Assembly: GCA_017465865.1 (NCBI GenBank)
Contig: JAFTVF010000013.1
Coordinates: forward strand, 186,001-250,000
DNA length: 64,000 bases
Reading direction: 5' to 3'
Source of the DNA: Clostridia bacterium
Lineage (GTDB): Bacteria > Bacillota > Clostridia > Christensenellales > Borkfalkiaceae
The notes under the pieces are model-generated. The model did not search any database. It was not told the DNA's origin and saw only the letters and a list, made by a program, of their open reading frames with translations. This document shows positions 1-9,200 of this stretch, piece by piece. Positions within the stretch are counted from its first letter, which is position 1, and every line of letters begins with the position of its first letter. A program made the position numbers and the translations under genes.

Positions 1-706
1 CGATAATCTCCTCAAAATCGTAATCCATGGTAAACGGCAGCCAATGCCGATCGTCCTTATAATTACTGTCGGACAAGTGCATCGCCTGCAATCTATCCCC
101 CAGCGTATCGATGATTTCCACCGCGCTCGTTTCCAAGCCTTTCATTCCCGCGTGGCTGGTATCGACGCACCCGACGAACACGTCCGCGGGCAACAGATCC
201 AAATGCCGTTTGAAATCCTCGTGTCCCGAACACGCCACGATTTTCGCGCAGTCGTTTTCGTGATCCCAATTCCATAAATTTTCCAACGCAATCTTAACGC
301 CTGCCTCGCGCGCGTGCGGTTCTAATCTCTTGAAAAACGCCGCGTTCTCCTCGGGCGTAACGTTTTTCAGCTGATGCACCACGCAGATCTTCGCACCCAA
401 AATCCCGCTGATCTCGATCGCGCGGATCAAAAGCGCTTCACCGCGTTCCCCGTATTCGTATTCTTTCAAGCGTTCACGGGTCAACGGCGCGTGGGTTTGA
501 TTGCAAACGATCCCGATCGAATCCGCATACGCGCGAAGATTTTTCGCCTGTTCTTTATAATCGTCGGCACTGATCAGCTCGGAGGAGTCCCCCTCCCAAG
601 ACATCGAGAAATCGTACGCCGTAAACCCGCTTTCTTTCAAAAGCGATAAGATCTGTTGATAGTTGCCCCATCTCAAAAAAGAGCCTACTTCGGTGGATAT
701 TTCCAT
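1..706 (-). CDS. Sugar-phosphate isomerase/epimerase, 3' end cut by window edge
   Basis: Reading leftwards from the ATG at 704-706 gives an open frame of about 235 codons with no stop before the edge. GGAGAGG at 714-720 is a good ribosome site. The protein looks like a xylose-isomerase-type TIM barrel (AP endonuclease 2 superfamily). Expected metal and substrate residues are visible: CNQTHAP near residue 70, LENLW with a Glu near 142, VDTSHAG (Asp and His near 182-185), and MHLSD followed by DDRH near 210-220. Family members isomerise or epimerise ketoses or sugar phosphates in the cytosol; the substrate cannot be told. It faces away from the glycan operons and has its own promoter, so a link to them is unproven. 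The C-terminal part is missing because of the edge, not because of a mutation. Confidence 0.85.
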   Translation of the reverse strand, partial: MEISTEVGSFLRWGNYQQILSLLKESGFTAYDFSMSWEGDSSELISADDYKEQAKNLRAYADSIGIVCNQTHAPLTRERLKEYEYGERGEALLIRAIEISGILGAKICVVHQLKNVTPEENAAFFKRLEPHAREAGVKIALENLWNWDHENDCAKIVACSGHEDFKRHLDLLPADVFVGCVDTSHAGMKGLETSAVEIIDTLGDRLQAMHLSDSNYKDDRHWLPFTMDYDFEEII

Positions 707-738
707 TGCCTTTCCTCTCCTGTTGTAAAAGTATCTAT

Positions 739-767
739 ATTATAGCACTATTATAAGGTATATTCAA
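739..767 (-). promoter_or_regulatory. Sigma-A-type promoter for the isomerase/epimerase gene
   Basis: On the minus strand TTGAAT (762-767) and TATAAT (739-744) are separated by exactly 17 bp. A TGC just before the -10 makes it an extended -10 as well. A second TATAAT at 750-755 has no matching -35. Confidence 0.7.
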
Positions 768-836
768 TAGATTATCCTTACTTTTCCCGTAAAAAATAGC
801 ACGATTTTAAGAATTTATACGCAATGGTCTTATAGA

Positions 837-1418
837 TCAACCGTCTTTGAGTTCCTTCACGCTCGGCAACGCCTCTTGCGGGGCTTCGATATACGCAAAC
901 AGCTTTTCGATATCCTCGCTCATTTCAAACAAATCCATACACCCGCCGCGAATGAAATTCTTTTCCGTCGCTTTCTCGATCGCGTGGATCAGCTCGTTAT
1001 AATAGCCTTTTAAGTTATAGATCGCAATCGGCTTATTATGCCGACAAAGCTGTTTGAGAGTGAGTATTTCGAAGAACTCCTCAAAAGTCCCGATCCCGCC
1101 CGGCACGACGATAAACGCGTCGGCGTTGTCTTCCATGATCTGCTTGCGCTCGCGCATGGTATCGGGCTGGATCAGCTCGTCGCAGAACGCAAAAATTTCT
1201 TCTACGTCCTCTTCGTCGAAAAATTTCGGGATCACGCCCAAAATATGCCCGCCGCCCGCGCGTACGCCTTTCGCCGCCGCGCCCATCAAGCCGTTCCCGC
1301 CGCCGCCGAATACCAGCGAATGCCCGCGCTTTGCCATTTGTAAGCCCATTTCTTCTACTTTTTCTTTATACTCGGGATCGATCGTCGGCGACGCCGCCCC
1401 GTATACGCATATTCTCAT
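837..1418 (-). CDS. LOG-family protein (TIGR00730-type nucleotide 5'-monophosphate phosphoribohydrolase)
   Basis: This 193-residue protein has the family signature PGGIGTFEEFFE (PGGxGTxxE) in its middle and the glycine-rich GGGGNGLMG segment near residues 39-47, which bind the nucleotide phosphate in the Rossmann-like fold. Proteins of this family release the base from nucleoside 5'-monophosphates (LOG in plants, PpnN and YvdD types in bacteria). Length is normal for the short bacterial type. AAGGAG lies 8-9 bases before the ATG. It has its own promoter and is a housekeeping-type gene with no evident role in the flanking glycan genes. The exact base specificity is unknown. Confidence 0.9.
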   Translation of the reverse strand: MRICVYGAASPTIDPEYKEKVEEMGLQMAKRGHSLVFGGGGNGLMGAAAKGVRAGGGHILGVIPKFFDEEDVEEIFAFCDELIQPDTMRERKQIMEDNADAFIVVPGGIGTFEEFFEILTLKQLCRHNKPIAIYNLKGYYNELIHAIEKATEKNFIRGGCMDLFEMSEDIEKLFAYIEAPQEALPSVKELKDG

Positions 1419-1457
1419 ATCGTTTTCTCCTTTTCATAAGATAGACTTTACTTTTAC

Positions 1458-1466
1458 ATTATAGCA
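1458..1466 (-). promoter_or_regulatory. Extended -10 promoter of the LOG-family gene
   Basis: The minus strand reads TGCTATAAT, a perfect extended -10, about 40 bp before the start codon. No -35 resembling TTGACA stands 17 bp upstream. The same TGCTATAAT occurs in the promoter at 739-767. Confidence 0.5.
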
Positions 1467-1527
1467 CAAATGAATGAGAAATGTGTGATTTTTACGGAAA
1501 TATTTTTATAAAAAATTCCCCGCACGC

Positions 1528-1561
1528 AAAAAACAGAGCCTTTTCCGAAGAAAATGCTCTG
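1528..1561 (-). terminator. Intrinsic terminator of the system I operon
   Basis: CAGAGC and GCTCTG (1534-1561) enclose a further TTTTC/GAAAA stem, and on the minus strand the hairpin is followed by six T. It lies 27 bp after the stop of the 1424-residue protein. The T-rich plus side means it may also stop transcription from the other direction. Confidence 0.75.
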
Positions 1562-1587
1562 CTTTTTGCTTTTTTACTTATTTCCGC

Positions 1588-4500
1588 TTATTTTGCGTAT
1601 ACGGGAATCACGAACACACCCTCGCACGCTCCAAGAGTGAGCGACAGCAAGCCGTTCGTGTCTTTCACGAACGTTCTTACGTTGTCGCCCGCGCGGTATA
1701 CGATAAACCCGTCCGCGCCGTCAAACGTCATGCTTACTTCGGTAGAAACGCCGTCAAACGGATCGTTATATCCGACCAGCATATAGCCGTGATTGCCGTG
1801 GTTATCCACCATTTCACCAACGACTAGCTCGCCGCTCGTCGTAACGCCCGAAACGTTCGTCAAAGCGCCAAGCTCGATATCGGCTACGCCCGCAATCGCC
1901 GTGGAAGCCGTAGCCCCGCTCGGGATAAACGTTTTCGCACCTACCCAAGTATCGAACGCCATAAACACGTGATCGAGCGTTGCAAGCTCGGCGTTGGTTG
2001 CCTGGACAAAGTTGTAGATCGCCGTAGGCTGTGCGCCGCTCGCCGTCATATAATGACCGCCCGATCTCGCGTCAAAGCCATAGTACATCAGTCGCTTTGC
2101 GCCGAGCGCAATATTCATATACGCCTGCCATTTGATTTCCTCGACCTTGGTCGGCAAACGGTAAGTACGGGCACTGTCCGTCCAGCCCTCGTCAAACGCC
2201 TGTATGAACGCGCCGAACGCATGCCCGTTATCCCTTGCAAAGTTTGCCATATTCATTGACCGACGAAGCCAATCGTCGTACAGAACGCGCTCGTAATCCT
2301 CAGGCAAATTGCTACCGTCAAGCTCGGTGAGCAAATCCTCTTGGTTATCCATTAACGGATAGCAATCCAGCGTAAGATACTTATTAGAGGATTTCACCGT
2401 AGCGAAAATCCCGAGCCATTCGTTTACGTACGCGGTATGGCAAACTCTATATTCCTCTTCCGTGCCCTCATACGTGCCAAGCGAGTTGCCGTTTTCATCG
2501 CGAAGCTCGCCCATTGCCGTACTGTAACCGCCCAAAAGGTTTACGCAGAACTCTAAACCGCTCTTTGCGTAGTTTTCGTTAAACCAAGGCACGTAATAGG
2601 TTTCGATAATCTCCATCTGCGTCCAGCTCGGCTCGTCGGCGATAAAGAAGCCTTTCAGCGCGGGATATTCCGTAAGGTCTACCCCGTTAAAGATTTCTTG
2701 GAATTTCGTCCAGCCGTCAACGCTTGCCGTCATTTCGTTGTGGAGCTGGATATACGCGTCAATCGTCGCCCAACCGCAACGGGTCAACGCCAGCTCTACG
2801 CCACCCTCAAATATGCTGCTCGTATCTACGACGATATTAAACGAATTCAAGCCCGCCGCCTGATAGATATTATCTGCATTGTAAGCCGTTCCGTTCCAGT
2901 TCGTCAGGATCGCCGAGGTAGGCGCAATATACGCACCATATTCCATTGCCTGCGTATCGCCGTACGCGATTTGTTCAGCAAGCTGTTCTACTGTGTATTC
3001 TTGATAGTAACTAATATCGTCGAGTTTATACCAAATTGCTGCTCCACCGCCGTTCTGAGCAATTGCCGTTTTCACCCAACCGCCGAAACTCAACGTTGTA
3101 TCGCCGTTTGCATAGCCGAGCGTTGTAAGATCAGCAGAGGAAACTTTTAAGTCCATCCACGTACCTTTCGCTGTGAACTCTGTGTTAGGCAACGTCGTAA
3201 TATCCTCTATTGCATCCCATTCCGCTTTGTCAACGTTTGGCAACATTGCAACGTGCGTGGGACTTACAGTTCCCGAATGGCTGGATATGTTCACGCGCAG
3301 AATAATACCAGATTTAGACAAATCCAATCCTTTGGATAACTCTACTTGGAAAGCAGACAAGTTAACGCTCCACGTATTATCGTAGCTATCTAAATACGCA
3401 GCAAACGATACCACACCGTCTGCGTATGCAGGATCTACTCTGAACTTATTATTCTTCACCCCTTGTACGTAATCTACCGTACCGTTGTTTTCATCTGCAA
3501 AGGTTGCGAGTGTGAAACAATCGGTAGTAACTTCTTCCGTCCAAGCCGAAGCCGCCCAGTACTCGCCGTTGGAGATTGCGCGTACACGCACCGTTACGTC
3601 CTTTGCAAAGGCTTGAATTTGATAGCTGTTGGTGTTCGACGTGTATTCCGTGCCGTCGATTTCCACAACGTAGCCGTCGGCGTTCGTTACTTCCGTCCAT
3701 TCGATTAAGCCCGTATCGCTTACGGTAACGTTTTCAGGCGTATCCAAGGTAGGCACTCTGTAATAGCTAATATCGTCGAGCTGGAACTTCATACTCGTAC
3801 CATTAGTTCTGTACGTGGTCGCCGTATACCAACCGCCAAAATACAATTCCGTATCGCCCGTTGCATACCCAAGCGCAGCAAGCTCTGCCGAGGAAACTTT
3901 CAGCTCCATCCAAGTCGTTTTATCCGTCGGCATCGTAACGTTGGGGAACGTGGTAATATCCGTGGTGTTTTGCCACGATTTTTGTCCTTCTTTCGTCAAA
4001 AGCGTAAACTTATCAGGCGTAGCCCCAGAGATATCTGAATAGTCCACCAAAAGTGCTTTTACAACGATACCTCCCATGGTTAAATCCAAACCTGTAGGCA
4101 ATACTACCTTAAACGCCGCCAATTTCGTGCTTCCGCCGTCCTCGTGATAACGGTCGAGATAGAAACCCGCCGTTGCCGTGCCGTTTGCATATACGGGAGT
4201 TGCTTTATAATCCGCCCATCCATACCCGCTTATATTGACAAGCGTACCGTTGTTTGCGTCAGCGAAGCTCGCGAGCGTGAAATAGTCGGTGGCGATAACT
4301 TCCGTCCAAGCCGAAGCCGCCCAAGCATTGCCGTTAGAAATTGCCTGTACTCTTACCGTTACGTCAGAGGTAAACTCTTCTATTTTATAGCTATTCGTCG
4401 TCGTTTCGTACTGCGTGCCATCAATATCTACGGTATAGCCGTCTGCGTTCGTTACTTCCGACCAAGTAATCAAGCCTTTCGTACTTACCGCAAGGTCAGT

Positions 4501-5862
4501 AGGCGTATCCAACGAAAATTCTCCGCCATAGTAGCTAATATCGTCAAGCTGGAACCACATACCAGGATTATTGCTACCGCCCACACTTGCCGTTGCCGCA
4601 TTCCAACCGCCAAAATACAATTCCGTATCGCCCGTTGCATAGCCCATCGTTTGCAGCTCAGCCGAAGAGAGCCTCACTTCCATCCATTCTTGATAGGTCA
4701 TCGCAACACCGGGGAAATCCGCGCTCGTACCGTTCTGCCAAGATTTTTGTCCGTCTTTCGACAAGAGCGTAAATCGATCCATAGCAGCTACGTTCGAACG
4801 ATCGTAGAGCTGTACCTTAACGACAATGCCGTCTTCGGTCAAATCCAAGCCCGTAGGCAAAGTTACCTTAAACGCCGCCAGCAACGAGCTACCGCCACCT
4901 ACGTGGTAACGGTCGAGTTTGATACCTGCCTTTACCGTGCCGTCTTCATAGAAAGGTTCTGTTCTATACGGCGCAGTTCCAAATACGTAACCGCCCTCTA
5001 AGCCGCTAATCGTACCGTTGTTTTCATCGGAGAAATTCGCGAGCTCGGTAAGCAATACGTTGCCCGAAACGACTTCGCCGTAGGTGTTATCCACACCGTT
5101 GCCGTATGCGATTACCGATACGCCGTCTACGGGCGTTGCGATTTTGCCAAACGCCGATACGGGCACGGTTTCACCGCCTATTACGTGCACCACTTCACCG
5201 CTAAACCCAACGAAATACCCCGTTGCGTTCGCTACTTCGCTCCAAGCAAAGCTATTGTTATTCATTTCAATCGCCGAAACGCTCGCAAGCGCCTCGCCCG
5301 CCGTGTACCCGTCGAGCGTGCTTACTTTCGTATCCGTCAAAACTTCTTCGCTGCCAAGCTCTTTCAACAGCTCGTTTTCCGCAAGACAAGCGTTTGCCAC
5401 GCGCGCGATAGAGCGGGTCTGCGCCGTTGCGTTCGTTTTCACGCCGTCCACGTCTACCCATGCCGTAGCCGTCAATTCCGTGCCGTAGTCCGTATCGGGA
5501 ATCCCCGTCAGCGCGACTTGGAATTTTTTATAACCAGCCACGTCGCTCGTCGCCCATTGCCAAGTATCGGCATCGGACGTTCTTTCCCAAGTCTTCGTTT
5601 CGCTTGCAATCGTCATACCCACGGTAACGTCCGTACCCGCCGTAAGACTGCTTTCGCTTACGTACGCGGTAAAACGAATACCCGAATTTGCGCCGTCGTA
5701 ACGGATAGAAGCGCCGTCAAGCATATATACGCTCACGCTACCGCTTGACGCTTTCACCGTTTTGGTTTCTCGGAAGTTCAGCAAGCCAAACGCCGTAGCG
5801 AGCACGAACAGCATACTGACAAAAACGAGCGATAATTTCCATAAAAATTGTTTCGCTTTCAT
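1588..5862 (-). CDS. Secreted 1424-residue protein: DGASIR domain, three type-A modules with Fn3-like linkers, C-terminal DEP/DxYP TIM barrel
   Basis: A signal peptide (residues 1 to about 38) precedes an N-terminal domain starting at DGASIR (49-54), shared with the giant protein at 40193-46912. Three copies of a roughly 165-residue beta-rich module follow (about 274-446, 529-700, 784-953). Each runs from a FxDxNNGT start through an AFKVxLPxGLDL core to an ending L/Y-DDISYY, and Fn3-like segments containing ADGYxVxIDG separate them. The C-terminal part (about 955-1424) is a TIM-barrel-like domain with FIADEP (Asp1076-Glu1077) and LDCYP (Asp1166). The Asp-Glu pair is the probable acid/base site. 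No lipobox, LPxTG or surface-layer domain is seen, so the protein is probably released or held by its modules. Activity is not known; I expect a secreted glycosidase. The ribosome site overlaps the stop of the 42-residue peptide upstream. Confidence 0.8.
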   Translation of the reverse strand: MKAKQFLWKLSLVFVSMLFVLATAFGLLNFRETKTVKASSGSVSVYMLDGASIRYDGANSGIRFTAYVSESSLTAGTDVTVGMTIASETKTWERTSDADTWQWATSDVAGYKKFQVALTGIPDTDYGTELTATAWVDVDGVKTNATAQTRSIARVANACLAENELLKELGSEEVLTDTKVSTLDGYTAGEALASVSAIEMNNNSFAWSEVANATGYFVGFSGEVVHVIGGETVPVSAFGKIATPVDGVSVIAYGNGVDNTYGEVVSGNVLLTELANFSDENNGTISGLEGGYVFGTAPYRTEPFYEDGTVKAGIKLDRYHVGGGSSLLAAFKVTLPTGLDLTEDGIVVKVQLYDRSNVAAMDRFTLLSKDGQKSWQNGTSADFPGVAMTYQEWMEVRLSSAELQTMGYATGDTELYFGGWNAATASVGGSNNPGMWFQLDDISYYGGEFSLDTPTDLAVSTKGLITWSEVTNADGYTVDIDGTQYETTTNSYKIEEFTSDVTVRVQAISNGNAWAASAWTEVIATDYFTLASFADANNGTLVNISGYGWADYKATPVYANGTATAGFYLDRYHEDGGSTKLAAFKVVLPTGLDLTMGGIVVKALLVDYSDISGATPDKFTLLTKEGQKSWQNTTDITTFPNVTMPTDKTTWMELKVSSAELAALGYATGDTELYFGGWYTATTYRTNGTSMKFQLDDISYYRVPTLDTPENVTVSDTGLIEWTEVTNADGYVVEIDGTEYTSNTNSYQIQAFAKDVTVRVRAISNGEYWAASAWTEEVTTDCFTLATFADENNGTVDYVQGVKNNKFRVDPAYADGVVSFAAYLDSYDNTWSVNLSAFQVELSKGLDLSKSGIILRVNISSHSGTVSPTHVAMLPNVDKAEWDAIEDITTLPNTEFTAKGTWMDLKVSSADLTTLGYANGDTTLSFGGWVKTAIAQNGGGAAIWYKLDDISYYQEYTVEQLAEQIAYGDTQAMEYGAYIAPTSAILTNWNGTAYNADNIYQAAGLNSFNIVVDTSSIFEGGVELALTRCGWATIDAYIQLHNEMTASVDGWTKFQEIFNGVDLTEYPALKGFFIADEPSWTQMEIIETYYVPWFNENYAKSGLEFCVNLLGGYSTAMGELRDENGNSLGTYEGTEEEYRVCHTAYVNEWLGIFATVKSSNKYLTLDCYPLMDNQEDLLTELDGSNLPEDYERVLYDDWLRRSMNMANFARDNGHAFGAFIQAFDEGWTDSARTYRLPTKVEEIKWQAYMNIALGAKRLMYYGFDARSGGHYMTASGAQPTAIYNFVQATNAELATLDHVFMAFDTWVGAKTFIPSGATASTAIAGVADIELGALTNVSGVTTSGELVVGEMVDNHGNHGYMLVGYNDPFDGVSTEVSMTFDGADGFIVYRAGDNVRTFVKDTNGLLSLTLGACEGVFVIPVYAK
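2998..5046 (-). repeat. Three tandem type-A modules alternating with Fn3-like segments
   Basis: Copies lie at about 4522-5046, 3757-4275 and 2998-3510. They are alike in DNA as well as protein; for example the segment coding for TGDTELYFGGW is almost the same in the first two. The same module occurs twice at 6212-7268 and once at 61950-62480, so the unit has spread among at least three genes. Confidence 0.8.
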
Positions 5863-5874
5863 CCTCGTTCCTCC

Positions 5875-6003
5875 TTATTCGTCCCATCCGATAACGTTAT
5901 CCTCGGCGTTGGTCTTTTGATCCTCTTCCGACGTCGCCAAAAATACGTTTCTCCGTTCCCATGCCGTAACGTCTACCGTCGGCTGAGAATATTGTTTGTT
6001 CAT
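5875..6003 (-). CDS. Small acidic peptide (42 residues), homologous to the one at 46928-47095
   Basis: ATG at 6001-6003 follows GGGAGGG by about six bases, and the frame ends in TAA at 5875-5877. The stop codon runs straight into the GGAGG of the next gene, so the two are translationally linked. The peptide has an N-terminal part with Y-S-x-P-x-V-D-V, a central ERRNVFLATS, and an acidic tail ending GWDE. The second peptide aligns without gaps in the first half: Y-[ST]-x-P-x-[VI]-[DE]-V, then R-[ND]-V-[FI]-[LM]-A-[ST], then acidic residues. There is no signal peptide or membrane segment. I do not recognise a function. Both copies stand directly before a giant protein that starts with the DGASIR domain. 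Short peptides of this general look are common in clostridial genomes but uncharacterised as far as I know. Confidence 0.75.
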   Translation of the reverse strand: MNKQYSQPTVDVTAWERRNVFLATSEEDQKTNAEDNVIGWDE

Positions 6004-6045
6004 AAGTTACCCTCCCTTATTGGTTTTTCTATCAAATATTTTATT

Positions 6046-6074
6046 ATTATATATAATGTATAAGAGAACTTACA
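6046..6074 (-). promoter_or_regulatory. Possible internal promoter before the 42-residue peptide
   Basis: A minus-strand TATAAT (6046-6051) lies in an AT-rich tract 43 bp before the peptide start. The hexamer 17 bp upstream (TGTAAG) is a poor -35. It could allow separate expression of the peptide and the 1424-residue protein after the hairpins at 6079-6183. Confidence 0.3.
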
Positions 6075-6078
6075 GCCG

Positions 6079-6183
6079 TTGCCTTTCACACCGCAAGGTG
6101 GGAAAGGCAAACCCCGTACGGGGTTAAAAATTTTTCGTTTTTATAAAAGCCCGTCGGCGTAAGGCGGAAAACCGCCTTACGCC
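6079..6183. repeat. Cluster of three palindromes (REP-like or RNA 3'-end structures)
   Basis: Three separate inverted repeats stand in 105 bp: TTGCCTTTC/GAAAGGCAA with an inner CACC/GGTG stem (6079-6110), AACCCCGTACGGGGTT (6110-6125), and a perfect 12-bp stem GGCGTAAGGCGG/CCGCCTTACGCC with an AAAA loop (6156-6183). They follow the stop of the 1855-residue lipoprotein. None has a direct T-run on the minus side, so they look more like RNA-stabilising or weakly terminating structures. A similar trio is at 60730-60819. Confidence 0.65.
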
Positions 6184-6208
6184 TGTCGAGCTATTCAGTT
6201 TTGCTTAC

Positions 6209-9200
6209 TTACGCTTCGGTGTAGTAGCTGATTTCGTCAAGCTGGAACCACAAGCCTGTATTTGTGCTTGCTTGTAAGTTATCGTTCGTAACCCAGCCAC
6301 CGAAATACAATTCCGTGTCGCCCGTTGCGTAGCCCATCGCTTGCAGATCAGCCGAGGAAAGTTTCACTTCCATCCATTCCTGATAAGTCATCGCAACGCC
6401 GATGAAATCTGCGCTCGAACCGCTCTGCCAAGAACTTTGTCCGTCTTTCGTCAAAAGCGTAAATTTATCAAAGGTAAGTACACCCGATTTATCGTAGATC
6501 TGTACCTTGACCGCGATACCGTCTTTGGACAGATCCAAGCCCGTAGGCAAGGTTACCTTAAACGCCGCGAGTTTCGTAGAACCGCCTGCCGCGTGGTAAC
6601 GGTCAAGTCTGATACCTGCCTTTAACGTGTCGGCTTCATAGAAAGGTTCTGTTCTGTACGGTGTATCCGTGTGTACAAAACCCTCCAAGCCACTAAGCGT
6701 ACCGTTATCCGCGTCGGAGAAATCTGCAATTACGGGATTTTCGACAACTCCGCCCTCAGCCTCGTAGTGGCTGATATCGTCAAGCTGGAACCACAAGCCC
6801 GTACCGAGCGAAGCCTGCAACGACGCAATCCAACCGCCGAAATACAGCACCGTGTCGCCCGTTGCATAACCCAGCGATTGCAGTTCAGCGGAAGAGAATT
6901 TCACTTCCAGCCATTCTTGATAGGTCAACGCAACACCGGGGAAATCCGCGCTCGAACCGCTCTGCCACGTGCTTTGTCCGTCTTTCGTCAAAAGCGTGAA
7001 TTTGTCAGGAGTAACCGCGCCCGATTTATCGTACAGCTGTACCTTAACGACGATACCGCCTTCGGTCAGATCCAAGCCCTTTGCAAGCGTTACCTTAAAC
7101 GCCGCCAACTCCGTAGAACCGCCTGCCGCATGGTAACGGTCGGGATAGAAACCTGCTTTCATCGTACCGTCTTCATAGAACGGTGCCGTTCTGTAACCGT
7201 CGCCTTTTACAAAGCCCGTCAAGCCACTGATCGTACCGCGGTTTGCGTTCGCGAAGTCTGCCAACGCGTCGGTGGGTGCGTAATACTTCACTTCCGTGCT
7301 CCAAAGCGAACTTGCCAAGCTCGTGTTGGTGGTGGTAGCAAGTACCTTAATCACCGCATCCGCCGTCAATTCGGTGAGCTGATAGGTGTTTTCTTCTACT
7401 TCCACGGTGTTGCCGTTTACGCTGACGGTATAGCCGTCTGCGCCGTCAACTGCATCCCACGTTACCACACCCGCATCGGTTACCGCAACGTTTGCGGGAA
7501 CGTCCAAGCGAGGCGCTTCGTAGTTTGCTTCTGCGCTCCAAGGCGAGTTCGCCAAGTCTTTGTTCGTGGTGGTAGCGAGCACCTTGATTACCGCGTCTTC
7601 GAGCAATTCGGTGAGCTGATAGCTATTTTCTTCTACCGTAAATTCGTTGCCGTTTACGCTGACGATATAGCCCTCTGCGCCGTCAACTTCGTCCCACGTT
7701 ACCACGCCCGCGCTGCTTACCGCAACGTTTGCGGGCGCGTTGAGCGTAGGCGCTACGAAGTTTGCTTCCGCGCTCCAATCCGAGGTTACCCAATAACTGT
7801 TTCTGCTGGTTGCGCGCACCTTAACGGTAGCGTTTGCGCCCAAGGCAGGGAACTGGTAGCTGTTCGTCGTAACCGCAACTTCCTCGCCGTTTACGCTGAC
7901 GATATAACCGTCTGCGTTTTCAACCGTATCCCACGTTACCAAGCCCGTTTCGCTTACCGCAACGTTTGCAGGCGCGGTCAACAATTCGCCGTACGCGATA
8001 TTGTCGAAGCGTACCCACATACCGTAAGATACCTGAATACTCATTGCCGTTCTTTCCCAGATACCGAAATACAATTCCGTATCGCCCGTTACGTAGCCCA
8101 TTTCGGTCAGCTGTGCGGAAGTGATCGCAAGAGCTTGATCTTTCTGGAAAGTTACCGCTACGCCGGGAAGGGTAGTTTTATCCGTCGAGTTCCAATTTGC
8201 ATTGTCGCCTTTCTTCAAAAGCGTGAAGTTCGTGGGATAGCAAGCACCCGACTTGTCGTATACCTGGAAGTTTACTACGATGCTGTCTTTCGTCAGATCC
8301 AAGCCCTTGGGAAGATTGATCTTCACCGCCGACAGATTCGTACTTGTGTTTTCGGGGGTGTAGTTGTCTAAGTACAAGCCAACCTTTACCGTACCGCCCT
8401 CACAGAAAGGCGCGGTTCTGTATTTGCCCGTCCACTTATAACCCTCTACGCCGCTTACCGTCGAAACGTACGCCGCGGTGTTAAAGGTTGCAAGTTCGTT
8501 TTCGCCCAGCGCGTAATAGTACGCCTCTGCGCTCCATTCGGAATCCATCCATTCGCCCTCGGACGTCGCGCGTACCTTAACGATAGCGTCTGCCGTCAAC
8601 GAAGTTAATTGATAGCTGTTCGTCGCCGTTTCGTATTCCGTGCCGTTGATCTCTACAACGTAGCCGTCCGCTTCCGCCACAGCCGTCCATTCTACCAAGC
8701 CCGTCGAGCTTACCGTAACCTCGGTAGGTTCGTCCAAACGAGGCGCTACGTAGCTAACCGTTACGCTCCACAAGGACGGGTCGTAGTCGGTATTCGTAGA
8801 AGTTGCGCGTACCTTAAAGTTCGCATCCGCGCCAAGGTCTGCGTGCTGATAGCTGTTGGTGGTAACCGCAAATTCTTCGCCGTTTACGCTGACGATATAA
8901 CCGTCTGCGTTTTCAACCGCGTTCCAAGTTACCAAGCCCGTATCGCTTACCGCAACGACCGTCGGAATATCCAACACGTTGCTGTACGAAATATCGTCGA
9001 GATAAACTCTCGCAGAAGCCTGAAGCGCGCCTTTATTCGTGCTTACCGAACTCCATACGCCAAGCGTGATCGCCGTCGCGCCCGTATCGTAGCCCATTTC
9101 GTTGAGCGCCGCTTTCGACAAGATTAAGGTATAATATTGAATATTCGTTTCGTCGATCGTGAAGCCGATTGCGGTCGCGCTGTTTGCCGTAGGCGCGGTG

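Noticed and set aside
1471..1510. Similarity of the AT-rich stretch at 1471-1510 to 60905-60930
   Set aside because: Short AT-rich match with gaps; likely chance.
6079..6183. CRISPR repeats
   Set aside because: The three palindromes differ in sequence and spacing, and no regular spacer pattern is present.
6671..8371. 566-codon plus-strand frame
   Set aside because: Shadow of the repeated modules on the minus strand; its own repeats mirror those of the real gene.
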